Source of the DNA: Coniochaeta sp. PMI_546
Lineage: Eukaryota > Ascomycota > Sordariomycetes > Coniochaetales > Coniochaetaceae
DNA length: 64,000 nucleotides
Assembly: GCA_021432605.1 (NCBI GenBank)
Contig: MU271148.1
Span: forward strand, 379,362 to 443,361
Reading direction: 5' to 3'
The notes beneath the pieces are model-generated. The model had not been told where the DNA came from and searched no databases. It saw nothing but the letters and a program-made list of their open reading frames with translations. Shown piece after piece: positions 23,303 through 33,664 of this stretch; the stretch's first letter is position 1, and each line of letters begins with the position of its first letter. A program made the position numbers and the translations under genes.

Positions 23303-23800
23303 AATCTACCATGCAGACTCGTCATCGACGTCCACACGGCCCCACAGGACGCCTACGTCTCGGGCGTCCACTGGCAGGCCGGCCGGGGCTGCTCAATGAA
23401 GGACGTGCACTTCCACATGAGCCAGGCTTAGAACACGACCCAGCTGGGGCTGTTCGTGGAAAACGGCCGGGGCGGCTCGCTGGCCGACTTCTGTTTCTTC
23501 GGCGGCCGGTTCGGTATGCACGTCAGCTAGCAGCAGTTTGCGGCGAACGAGCGTTACTTTAGCAAGTGGCAGACGGCCCCGCAGAGGCTATGCGACTGGG
23601 AATGAGCCTGCAGAATCTTGTAATCCGTGACTGTGGTGCGGGTGTGGATATTGTCGACAGTTCCGACGTCGGTACTCCCTGGAAGACTGGGACCAGGACC
23701 GGTGTTGCAGATGAAGTGGAGCCCCCACTACCCCCGTCGGATGTGACGGGAGTTCGAGACTGCTCCCCTAGCCGATCTCTGTTGCGAGGGACGCGCTGAG
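23303..23800 (+). pseudogene. GH55 (exo-beta-1,3-glucanase / pectate-lyase-superfamily) fragment
   Basis: Frame 2 reads LVIDVHTAPQDAYVSGVHWQ, MKDVHFHMS, LGLFVENGRGGSLADFCFFG and GRFGMHV, followed by QQF, matching the central beta-helix of fungal GH55 glucanases (conserved VSGIHWQ, GLFxENGSGG and GNQQF motifs). TAG at 23429-23431 and again just before QQF, a TGA near 23603 and a frame change into SLQNLVIRDCGAGVDI show decay. Both ends of the enzyme are missing, including any signal peptide. It codes for nothing functional. Confidence 0.7.
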
Positions 23801-24020
23801 CAACTGAGAGCAACGAACTGATGATATTCGATGTCTTGCTATCTAGCGGAAAAGGAGGAGGAAACCCTGCATGTGAAGACACTGATCAAGAGTGGAGCTG
23901 CCTGGAGTGCTGAGACTAGGACTAGGGCACCCACGCAACAATGTCTTAGGCGCAAAACGAGTTTTATGAACAAAGCATTTGTCTCTATGTTTTATAAATG
24001 ATCTGGAAACATTGGCTACC

Positions 24021-25450
24021 TCAAGTTCCTACACCAAGCATGATGCCTAAAGCAGAAGATCCACCTAGAACGGCGCCTTGAGTCCAGAGGTTTGGCGGGC
24101 AGTAGCTGGTCTTGTTAGTTACTGACTCGGTTGGGACTGAACAGAGGAGAGGGAGGTCTTAGTGAAGTCTTACTCTTCTGCAGATATGTAAACAAAACCA
24201 ACCCAAAACAACCAAGAGCCAAGGTAGAGGGTTGGAAGAATGCCAAGAAACACGAAAGGGGTGAGTACCGACAAACGTTCCGTTTCGCATTCCCAGGAGG
24301 CTTGAATGTTTGGAAGATACATGTCTACACAGATGTAGATGCCGTAGATCAGCGCTGGGAAGACAAAAAACATAAACAAAAACGCTCCGGCACTCATAAT
24401 GTAAGCAAATTTTGGGTTCACGTCGTAGTGAATCGTCAGTCCACCAACTTCATTCTGGGTGTAGAAGAGGGCCGCAGTCATGGTATACGTCGCAATTGCG
24501 AACAAGACGAATTCGGCCATGAAGGCGCTACTAGCCGAGCCCCGGTATTCGCTTTGTTCGTAATCGCTATGAGCACTGAGCAGGACAGCCCAGGACACTC
24601 GCGGGCGGGCCACGAGCAGCAGCATAATGCGCCACACGTTGAGATGGCTGTAGCCGGGAACGAGCCGGATGCTCGCCCCGATGATAGCGTTCGCAGCGAG
24701 TTGGAGGCAGACAGACAAGACTCCAAAGGCAATCCAAGAGTTGCTGACTCTGTATCTGCCAAAGCAGCCGAGGGTGATCATGTACACGTTCGGCCGATAG
24801 CCGATAACCAGGCTAAGGAGGCCTACGACGAGGTTGACGCAGGCAAACATGAGAAGCGTGTGCCCGCCAGAGGGGCAAGACGTCGGTCTCGAGAGGGAGT
24901 ATTCGTCGAGAACCTGACGCAGTGCGACTTCGTCGGGCCCGCAGTGTAGGTATTCAGGGTCGGCACAGTTGATCCATGGGCGGCTCAGCTTTCCCAATCG
25001 ATCGTTAAGAGTACAGGAAAATGAGTACTCGGTTGTCGTGTTCGCTTCGCAGACAAGAGACAGGTTGGCGACTGAGTTGCCTATCTGCAAGCAATAGTCT
25101 GTACCGCTCAGCTCGTAGCACATCCAGTAGCGAGGGGCGACTACGGGAAATGAGGCTGGGACACATGGCTTCGTACTCTGGTCGCAAGAGTTCGACTGGC
25201 GCTCGGCATGTCTATTAGCACACAGACGACTTTCTTCTCCAAGCCCCTTCTTTGTTCTCTCGTACCCCTCTGTGCACTGCTCCATGTCGACATTCACCGG
25301 GGAAGAACATACTAAGCTCCATGCACTGTCAAGTAATGATACTGGCTGCACGGTAGGACGAATAGTAAATGCGGCACTTGGGATATCGACGTAAGACATT
25401 GTCCGCTCCAGAGAGGCTGAATTAGTGGGAGCGAGTCGCCACAACTCCAT
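24021..25450 (-). CDS. Multi-pass membrane protein, unknown family (paralogue A)
   Basis: Model complement(join(24021..24105, 24174..25450)), 453 aa. The short last exon was found by homology to fungal relatives: a 68-bp intron (GTAAGA...CTAAC...CCAG) joins VYISAED to YCPPNLWTQGAVLGG, a far better end than the in-frame TAA at 24170. Residues 1-200 are Cys-rich with NLS and NTT sequons, so probably extracellular or lumenal; about seven hydrophobic helices follow (roughly 203-223, 240-262, 278-298, 318-340, 362-388, 405-425, 435-453). It shares CPS...LLxFAxVN, a RPRVSW motif inside helix 3, and GSWLFWVGF with the protein at 38326-40653. No obvious signal peptide at the chosen ATG, so an upstream exon may be missing. 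Function unknown. Confidence 0.7.
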
Positions 25451-26693
25451 ACAATGGAGCGATGATGATGTCGTCTAGCTATAGTTTAGTAACAAACAGA
25501 TGGATGGGATTGTTCAACTACCCTACCACCTTACTTATGTCTAGAGACGTAAGGCTCTAAATCGTGGCTTGAAGGCTTAGGCCGGCGCCTCAAAACGCCC
25601 TATCTCAGCCTCACTATTCACGGGAGAACAAAGGTCCCACCTCGAACGTCAACGCAAGATGTCGGGTATCGCAAACGTCTGGAAGAACTAACTTGGGCTT
25701 CTACGAATTTCGAGTCATGAGTAGACTCCAATTCGTTAGAGGAGTAATCACAGCAAGAGTCAGAATCAGATTGAGGCAGGACTCTCATAGATGTCTATCT
25801 CAGGTGGAGGTCTGCTTGTTTAGAGATGGTCGCTATTTTCTTTGTTGAGCTCGATGGTGCCATTTCGAGCAACGGCTGCCACCTTTAGTCTCCATTAGCA
25901 GGGTGAGCAAAGAACTGGGGCGGAAAACCACTACCCAGTTAACATCAGTGAGCGAGCATGCCCAGGCCTGACTTCTCTCCCGAAGAGTGGCGCGAAATTG
26001 ATGTTGACGGAGCGGAGGTTGTTCCCCAAAATCTCATTGGGGTGGAGTTGTTATGATGATTTCGAACCTGGTTTGCAACACAACAACTGCAGTCGGATAT
26101 TTTTGTCGTCAATGTCTGGATCCATGGTCGGCATTCTCAGCTGCCTGTCCTATGCGTCGGGGTCGTTTATAATAGCAGAATTAGACCTGTCTCGCCATCA
26201 CATTTAATAATGAGGTCTGAGCATTTTGTAGTACTGTACACTGCCTGTTGCGACCGAGAATTCCCTTTGGTTGCTGTTGAGGTTTGCCGGCGTGGAGCGT
26301 CCTGACCAAGATTCGCATCGACGTGAGCACGCTCAGTATCAGATGGGTCGTCTCTACACAGTTTTTAGTGGAGATGATCCGGAGTGCACCTTGGGTCCAG
26401 CCGGCATCGGTAGGTAAGTGGCAACTTGACTGACGACGGACGAGACGGAGCCCTTTTGCCTGTATTCCGCCCCAATTGCGGGGTGGTGGTGCCCTGCATT
26501 TTTGGAGTTGGCTGCCGCTAAAGTCGGGCGAGCAAATGTGGTGACTCAGATGAAAAGACCAGGACAAAAAGGAAAGAGGACCGGCTCTTTGTCCGAGCTT
26601 CAACCACATCACCACACACAGCAACTGTATTCTGTTGCTCTCTCTCCTGCTTCTCTGCCTCCGGTCGACTCAATTGAACTTGTATCATTCAAG
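25451..26693. other. Intergenic between paralogue A and tryptophan synthase
   Basis: Apart from the TGACTCA at 26542-26548 (separate entry), nothing recognised. Confidence 0.5.
26542..26548 (+). promoter_or_regulatory. TGACTCA, candidate Gcn4/CPC1 cross-pathway-control site
   Basis: Perfect match to the general amino-acid control element, 146-152 bp upstream of the tryptophan synthase ATG. Tryptophan synthase is a classical target of this system in Neurospora and yeast. The heptamer also occurs about as often as chance across the window, so position and gene identity are the argument. Confidence 0.5.
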
Positions 26694-29062
26694 ATGGAGG
26701 CTCTCAAGCGGACTTTCCGCCAATGCAAGGCCGAGAACCGGGTACGTCTGAACCTTTTTTTTTTTACTGACATCTTAGCCCCTCCATCCGGTCATCGCGG
26801 GGGGAGTCATCATGAATATCACAGACATACATCACCGCTGGCTGACAGCAAGAGCCATTGCAATGAGACAACGACAGCTAACACTTTGACTTCGACCAGC
26901 CTGCTCTCGTCACCTATGTCACTGCCGGCTTCCCTACCGTGGAGGCTACTCCGAGCATCCTCCTCGCCATGGAGAAGGGCGGATCTGGTGAGCTCCTTGT
27001 TTTTCTACCACCGTGGCTCATCTGCTATGACTAACTCTTGCGGAAAGACATAATTGAGCTTGGCGTCCCCTTCACCGACCCAATAGCCGACGGTCCGACT
27101 ATCCAGACATCCAACACCGTCGCCCTCCAGAATGGCGTCACCATCGAGACGACCCTCGAGATGGTCCGCGAGTCACGCAAGCAGGGCCTCAAGGCCCCCA
27201 TCCTGCTGATGGGCTACTACAACCCCCTGCGCGCCTACGGCGAGGACCGCCTGCTGGACGACTGCAAGAGCGCCGGCGTCAACGGCTTCATCGTCGTCGA
27301 CCTCCCGCCCGAGGAGGCCATTTCCTTCCGCAAGCTGTGCACCAAGGGCGGCCTCTCGTACGTGCCTCTGATCGCCCCGGCCACATCCGACACCCGCATG
27401 CGCATCCTCTGCCAGCTCGCCGACTCCTTCATCTACGTCGTCTCACGCCAGGGCGTGACGGGCGCCTCCGGAACGCTCAACGCGAACCTGCCCGCTCTGT
27501 TGGCTCGCGTGAAGAAGTACAGTGGCGACAAGCCGGCTGCGGTTGGGTTCGGTGTCAGCACCCGTGACCATTTTGTGTCCGTATCTCAGATTGCGGACGG
27601 TGTTGTCGTGGGCAGCATGATTGTCACCACTCTGCAGAAGGCCGCGCCGGGACAGGGCCCAAAAGCAGTGCAGGACTTCTGCGCCTACCTCTCCGGACGT
27701 GACCAGATCAACGACGAGACCACCCGCGAGGTCGGCATCGTCGAGGCCATGGGCAATGCGCGCGAGCCCAACGGCGAGGTGCACGTCGATGCTGTCGTCA
27801 CGGATGCCGACGGCTCCATCGACGCCGGCCTGGTAGCCGAGCTGGCAGCCATGCACAACAAGATTCCCGAGCGGTTCGGCGAGTTCGGCGGGCAGTACGT
27901 GCCCGAGTCGCTGATGGACTGCCTGTCCGAGCTCGAAGACGGCTTCAACAAGATCAAGGAGGACCCGAGCTTCTGGGAGGAATACCGCTCGCACTACCCC
28001 TGGATGGGACGGCCGGGCCACCTGCACAAGGCCGAGCGTCTGACCGAGTACGCCGGCGGTGCCAACATCTGGCTCAAGCGCGAGGATCTGAACCACACCG
28101 GTTCGCACAAGATCAACAACGCGCTCGGCCAGCTGCTCCTGGCCAAGCGGCTGGGCAAGACCAAGATCATCGCCGAGACGGGCGCGGGTCAGCACGGCGT
28201 CGCCACCGCCACGGTGTGCGCCAAGTTCGGCATGGAGTGCACGGTGTACATGGGCGCCGAGGACGTGCGGCGCCAGGCGCTCAACGTCTTCCGCATGAAG
28301 CTGCTGGGCGCCAAGGTCGTGGCCGTCGAGGCAGGCAGCCGCACGCTCCGCGATGCCGTCAACGAGGCACTCCGCGCCTGGGTGGTAAACCTCGAAGACA
28401 CGCACTACATCATCGGGTCGGCCATCGGACCCCATCCCTTCCCGACCATCGTGCGCACCTTCCAGTCCGTCATCGGCAACGAGACCAAGGCGCAGATGCT
28501 GGAGCAGCGGGGCAAGCTGCCCGACGCGGTCGTGGCCTGTGTCGGCGGCGGGTCCAACGCCGTGGGGATGTTCTACCCCTTCAGCGGGGACAAGAGCGTC
28601 AAGCTGCTCGGCGTCGAGGCCGGCGGCGACGGCATCGACACGCCCCGCCACAGCGCCACGCTATCCGCCGGCACGCACGGCGTGCTGCACGGCGTCAGGA
28701 CCTACGTGCTGCAGAACGAGCACGGGCAGATCCAGGACACGCACTCCATCTCCGCCGGGCTGGACTACCCGGGCGTGGGGCCCGAGCTGGCCAGCTGGAA
28801 GGACAACGAGCGCGCCAAGTTCGTGGCGGCGACGGACGCGGAGGCCTTCATCGGGTTCCGGCTCATGAGCCAGCTCGAGGGCATCATCCCCGCGCTGGAG
28901 AGCGCCCATGGCATCTACGGCGCCATCGAGCTGGCCAAGACGATGAAGAAGGACGAGGACGTGGTCATCTGCCTCAGCGGACGGGGCGACAAGGACGTGC
29001 AGAGCGTTGCCGACGAGCTGCCTGTGCTTGGGCCCAAGATTGGCTGGGATTTGAGGTTCTAG
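26694..29062 (+). CDS. trp-3: Tryptophan synthase, fused alpha-beta chain
   Basis: Model join(26694..26741, 26900..26987, 27048..29062), 716 aa. It converts indole-3-glycerol phosphate plus serine to tryptophan, the last step of the pathway, in the cytosol. The alpha half holds [17 protein letters not shown] with Glu49 and Asp60, at the same numbers as the bacterial catalytic residues, and the beta half starts about 320 ([13 protein letters not shown]) with the PLP lysine in [11 protein letters not shown] near 399 and [10 protein letters not shown] for phosphate binding. Intron 1 (158 bp) is GTACGT...ACCAG, intron 2 (60 bp) GTGAGC...ACTAAC...AAAG. The alpha-linker-beta order in one chain is the fungal arrangement (yeast TRP5, Neurospora trp-3). 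Codon bias is strong, so expression is likely high. Convergent with the bL28m gene. Confidence 0.97.
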
Positions 29063-29335
29063 GTCTCATTTGATCTTGGACGATCTTGGAGTAGAGATGG
29101 GAGTGGTAAACCTTACTTTCGCGTGTCGTGGTGTGTGACATCATGGCAGTCTAGCAGTTACGAGTTTCGAACTCGAAAATAAATCAAGATACAAGGCGCA
29201 TATCTCATGCTGCCAATTGTCAAAAATTTGATACACATATTGTACATCTATCCTGTTCTCCCCAAACTTAAGCTCTAGCTCTCTCTCATCATGCCTTGTC
29301 CCGTCTTCTTCAAGCGTAGCTCGAGCTCTTTCCTA

Positions 29336-30088
29336 TCACGCCCTCTTCGGCTTATCCTCCTTCATAAACTCGTCCGCCTCAACCACCTCCTCCTCAAGCA
29401 CAATATCCTCCCCGCTCGCCAGCACAGCATCGATCTCCTCCCTCAGCCCCTCCGCACTCTCGGCGCCAACGGCAGCCAGCTCCTCCCGCTCCCTGACCGC
29501 CCTAGCCTCCTCACTCAACTCGTCGAGCCCCAGCGCCCTCCGCTCGGCCGCAAACCTCGCCCTGACGGCAGGCGTCTGCATGACGCGCCACCTCAGCCTC
29601 CAACCCCAGGGCCCCAGCTCCTTGACCCGTCCGGGCTTGCTGCCGAGCAGGTACTCGTCCAGCCCGCCGACCTTGTCCACCGTGCGCATCACGCGGGTGG
29701 TGACTCGAGTCTGCACGAAGGCCTTGAGGGAGGCGGACCAGAGACGCTTGCGGTGGATGTTGACGCGCCACTTGCGCCGGGTCTTGACCTCGTATTTGGG
29801 CGTGACGATGTTGCCGAACCGGATCCGGGCCAGGCCGTACAGGCCCGTGTTTGACTGCTTGTAGACTTGCCGTGGGCCGTAGGGATAGGCTGGGATCTGG
29901 GGCTCGTGGCCTTGGACGGACGGGATTGGGGGGGTGAGCCGGGGTTGCTTGTATTGGCCTGTCGTGCCGGCGAGGTGCGGGGTGGTTGTGAATGTCCGGA
30001 CGGTTGGCAGGAGGGCGGCTTGTGGTTGTAGTGGTTGGACCCTTTGGGGGAGGCGGGTGAGACACCGCGTTGGTAGTTGGGGCGGCAT
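29336..30088 (-). CDS. MRPL24: Mitochondrial large-subunit ribosomal protein bL28m (MRPL24 type)
   Basis: A single exon of 250 aa. An N-terminal presequence rich in Arg, Gln and Pro (TRCLTRLPQRVQ, VRTFTTTP) precedes the L28 domain at about 80-150: NTGLYGLARIRFGNIVTPK, KTRRKWRVNIHRKRLWS and VTTRVMRTVDKVGGLDEYL, in which the basic segment contacts 23S-type rRNA. The C-terminal ~100 residues are a Glu/Arg-rich extension that bacterial L28 lacks and fungal mitochondrial homologues carry. Acts in the mitochondrial matrix. Convergent with tryptophan synthase (273 bp between stops), divergent from the coiled-coil gene. Confidence 0.93.
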   Translation of the reverse strand: MPPQLPTRCLTRLPQRVQPLQPQAALLPTVRTFTTTPHLAGTTGQYKQPRLTPPIPSVQGHEPQIPAYPYGPRQVYKQSNTGLYGLARIRFGNIVTPKYEVKTRRKWRVNIHRKRLWSASLKAFVQTRVTTRVMRTVDKVGGLDEYLLGSKPGRVKELGPWGWRLRWRVMQTPAVRARFAAERRALGLDELSEEARAVREREELAAVGAESAEGLREEIDAVLASGEDIVLEEEVVEADEFMKEDKPKRA

Positions 30089-30452
30089 TGTGGCCGGCGG
30101 TGGGTGTCGAAACTCTCTGATGGGATGCTATGGATATTGCATTGGTCGAGGCGGTCGTGTTTGAAGGTGTAGATGGCGTGGACTGGACGACAACGACGAC
30201 TGAGATGGTTCGACTGAAGGTTTGTTGGCGTTGAGGTCGAGCTTCAAAATTTCCAGGTGTACTGACAGGTGGCACCCAGCTGCCGGGACGATAAGCGAGC
30301 AACTCAGGATAAGGAGCTCCTTATCTCTTATCAGTTTGTGGGGCAAGATGCAGTACGTACCTCGATGTTTACTTTCGTCCCGACAGCTCGAGTGATAGAG
30401 AATTATGATCATTGATTTATACCACTTCTAGACTCGACATTCAGAGGTCGAA
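30089..30452. promoter_or_regulatory. Divergent promoter, bL28m and coiled-coil gene
   Basis: 364 bp between the two start codons; must hold both promoters. No defined element recognised. Confidence 0.5.
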
Positions 30453-31604
30453 ATGCATCCGCCTGTGGAGGACGCTGTTCTCCAGAACAACCCGGAGTTT
30501 GCGGCACTGTACAGCACCCTGACAACAGCCGTCCTCAACCCCAATTGCTCGACCAAGAATGACCCAGCACGCAAGGAGCGTGAGGCTGTGAAAGAGGTAC
30601 TGACCTGGCACGAAACTTGACCCCATTGCCAGCCGAAGACTGACAGCCAGCAGGGGCTCAAGAAACACCGTCTCAAGACAGTAAAACACCACCTCCTCAT
30701 CTCCGCCATCTCGACCGCCAAGCCCTCCGAGCCCACCGCGAAACCCACCCTTCGACGACCACGAGGCGCACCAGAGCCCCCGCCACCGTCTTCCTCTGAC
30801 CTGCCTCCAGAGCTTCTCGACCTCCTCCTCCTCCTCCCACCATTCCTCTCATCTCACCACCTCGATCCGGAGTCCCTCTCCCTCCTCCTGAGCAACCCCC
30901 CATTCACAAACCTCCCCTCTCTCCTCCCCCACCTAACACCACTCATCTCCTCCGCCCTGGTCTCAAAAGCAGCCTCCCTCTCCCGCCTCCTGCACCCAAC
31001 CACCAACCCCTCCTTCATCCACCGCACCATCCCCACCCTGCCCACCACCACCACCACCCTCCTCACCACCCTCTCAACCCAAAAACAACTCCTCTCCCGC
31101 CTCCGCACCGAGACCGCAACCGCCCTCACCCGCCTCCTGGCCCTCCACGCCTCGGCCCTGAAACACCTCATCCGCGCCCTAGAGTCCAAACACGGCAACA
31201 TAGCCCGCCACCTCGAGCTGCGCGCCGCCGAGATCTCCCTCTCGGCCCTGGCCCAGCAACACTCCGCCGCCGCCCTCCTGCGCTCCGCGCACAGGGAGGT
31301 CTACACCCCGCCAGCCGCCGCGGCGCTGCGGAACTACGCCGCCCATCTGAGGGATGCCAAGGCCAGGCTGAGGGAGGAGATTGAGGGGTTGCGGAGGCAG
31401 TTGGGTCGGTACGGCGTCCGGGTCCGGGGCGGGGATGATGGCTACGACGATGATGACGAGGCGGGGTGTGAGGGAGGGGGGAGGGAGAGGGCGGATGAGG
31501 GCAGGGAGAGGACGTTGCGCGAGATGGCGAGGGTGTATCGCGACATGACCCGGCAGATTGAGGAGGTTAGGGGCGATTTGGAGCGGTTGGGGCGCGGGGC
31601 TTGA
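30453..31604 (+). CDS. Leu-rich coiled-coil protein of unknown function
   Basis: Model join(30453..30596, 30654..31604), 364 aa. Exon 1 opens MHPPVEDAVLQNNPEFAAL and ends in phase 0; the 57-bp intron is GTACTG...CTGAC...CAGCAG. The second exon is open to the TGA: a basic stretch (GLKKHRLKTVKHH), a Pro/Ser linker, a Leu-rich helical region with repeated LL and LP, then a coiled coil from about 230 (ALTRLLALHASALKHLI, HLELRAAEISLSALAQQ, RLREEIEGLRRQLGRYG) to the acidic/Gly-rich tail and a final helix. I do not recognise a family; subunits of fungal microtubule or kinetochore complexes can look like this, but nothing specific supports it. The coding strand is almost free of G from 30760 to 31160 and then turns G-rich. 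Confidence 0.7.
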
Positions 31605-32018
31605 TGGTGGTTTGATGAGAAGACGAGGGTGTGTGGTTTTGTTTCATGGGTTTGACTTGAGGGCAGGTGTTAACGAGCCAGAGAGAGAGTAGAGAGATAT
31701 TGTTTTTGGAAAGACCTTTTCTGGTCCAGAGGTGCATTGTTCTACGATACCCAAGGGCGTTTGTGTGCACTTACCGAGGGACGAGGATACATGCATACCT
31801 AAGGTAGTACACTGGGAGTGTAAGGAGGTGGAGTCTCTGTCCATTTACTGCATGCTTGTTGTGGAAGGAGATTTGCTTTTTCCGCCATCTAAAATGCTTT
31901 TTTTATACAGACAAAAAGAAGAACTCGCGAAATCGGAACGGGTTATAATCAATAAACACGCTCAAATTCCAGATATTGAACCCCCCACATCACACGGCAG
32001 CTACCTCGGACAAGATCC
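31605..32018. other. Convergent 3' intergenic region
   Basis: Between the coiled-coil gene and aspartate aminotransferase; A/T-rich near 31860-31960 as expected for 3' ends. Nothing else seen. Confidence 0.5.
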
Positions 32019-33664
32019 TCAACCCTTGACCTTGAAGATGGCCTCGGCCAACCGGCCGACATTCTCGCTGGTGATGCCGGCGACCGAGATGCGGCCGTCC
32101 TTGGTGGCGTAGACGCTGTGCTCCTTGGCCAGCTTATCCATCTGCTCCGGCGTCAGGCCGGTGTAGGCGAACATGCCGATCTGGCTCGTGATGTGGCTCC
32201 AGTCGTGCCTGGAGCCGAGCCGCTCGAGGTTCTCCTTGAGCAGGGCGCGCATGGTGATGATGCGGTCGGCCATCTCCTTGACCTCGACGAGCCACTGGCC
32301 GTAGAGCTCGGGCGAGTTGAGGATCTCGGCCGCGATGCGGGCGCCGTGGATGGGCGGGTTGGAGTACATGGGCCGCACGAGGATCTTGATCTGCGAGTCG
32401 ACCCGCTGCTTCTCCTCGGCGGACTCGGTGACGATGGAGAAGGCGCCGATGCGCTCGCCGTAGAGGCCCTGTGGCAAGTGGTTTTGTGTGGTTAGCTTTC
32501 TGTTGACGATTCGTTTACGAGGAAATAAAGTGGCTTGGTCAGAGAGACATACCATGTTCTTGGCGAAGGACTGCGCGAGGCAGACGTTGTGGCCCTTCTC
32601 GACAAAGTACCGGACGGCGAATGCGTCCTTGTTGATGTCGCCGCTGGCGAAGCCCTGGTAGGCCATGTCGAAGAAGCAGTAGTGGCCCTGCGCCTTGACG
32701 GCGGCCTCGATCTCCTTCCACTGCTCGACGGTCGGGTCGATGCCGGTGGGGTTGTGGGCGCAGGCGTGGAAGAGGAAGATGCTCTCCTTGGGCGCGGCCT
32801 TGAGGTCGGCGAGCAGGCCCTGAAAGTCGAGGCCGATGGTGTCCTTGTTGTAGTAGCGGTACTTCTCGACTGCCAGGCCGGCGTCCTTGAAGACGGCGGC
32901 GTGGTTGGCCCAGGACGGGGTCGGGACGTAGATCTTCTTGGCGCCCGGGTAGAAGCGCTCGAGGAAGGCGGCTCCGATGCGCAGGGCGCCGGTGCCGGAG
33001 ATGGACTGCGTGATGGCGAGGCGGTCGAGGGCGGGGCTGTCCTTGCCGTAGGCCAGGATGGCGGCGGCCTTGGTGAACTCGGGCACTCCGGTGATGCCGG
33101 CGTACTCCTTGTTCAGCCGTGAGGCGATGACCTTCTCCTCGGCCTTGCGGACGGAGGGGAGTACGTATGGCTTGCCCTTGTCATCGCGGTAGGCACCGAC
33201 ACCTGTTTTATGGGATTTGTGTTAGTCAAGTCGGGGTTGCCAAACGGTGTTGGTTTGGTAGGAGAGGGTAATGCGCACCAAGGTTGATCTTCTTGTCGAA
33301 CGAATCGGCCTTGAAGGCTTCTGTGATACCTGTTTTGAACAAATCAGTGAGGTGTCTCGTGTGAGTGTCATGGATCGTATGTTGTATCCTTACCGAGAAT
33401 GGCCTGTTGTGCGCCAGGAGCAATGGTAAGCAACGAGAGTCGCAGTCAAAGGGCCATTGAGGCAAGGTACTTACATCCTGCAACGACATCAGTTAGCAAT
33501 CGCATATCGAATACGTATCAGAAGCCCAAGAGGGTCAAAGTCGACATGGGTAAACGTACTGGAGGACCTTGCGGGACTTTGGCCCATGTGGACGCCGGCC
33601 GGGCAACGACAGCGAGGTTGCGGAGGGCACTTCGCCGGGATGCGATTCTGAGGGAGGACAACAT
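32019..33664 (-). CDS. Aspartate aminotransferase, mitochondrial
   Basis: Six-exon model complement(join(32019..32468, 32553..33202, 33279..33329, 33394..33403, 33475..33477, 33560..33664)), 422 aa, in frame throughout. It exchanges aspartate and 2-oxoglutarate for oxaloacetate and glutamate, with PLP, in the malate-aspartate shuttle. The N-terminus ([25 protein letters not shown]) is a typical matrix presequence; the mature part starts WAKVPQGPP. The PLP lysine is K271 in QSFAKNMGLYGER, split by an 84-bp intron; [24 protein letters not shown] and [14 protein letters not shown] are the other signatures. Exon 2 appears to be only GAT, supplying the Asp of PPDAILG, and exon 3 only 10 nt. Skipping GAT would keep the frame but lose a strongly conserved residue. 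Confidence 0.93.
33475..33477 (-). other. Predicted 3-nt micro-exon (GAT, Asp36) of aspartate aminotransferase
   Basis: Flanked on the coding strand by GCTAACTGATGTCGTTGCAG and GTAAGTACC, an ideal branch site, acceptor and donor around just three bases. Neighbouring introns are 82 and 71 bp. The inserted Asp restores the family-conserved PQGPPDAILG. See the finding. Confidence 0.65.

Noticed and set aside
27443-28651. 402-residue minus-strand frame opposite tryptophan synthase
   Set aside because: Mirror of a strongly GC3-biased gene; composition rich in Gly, Val, Asp, His typical of such shadows.
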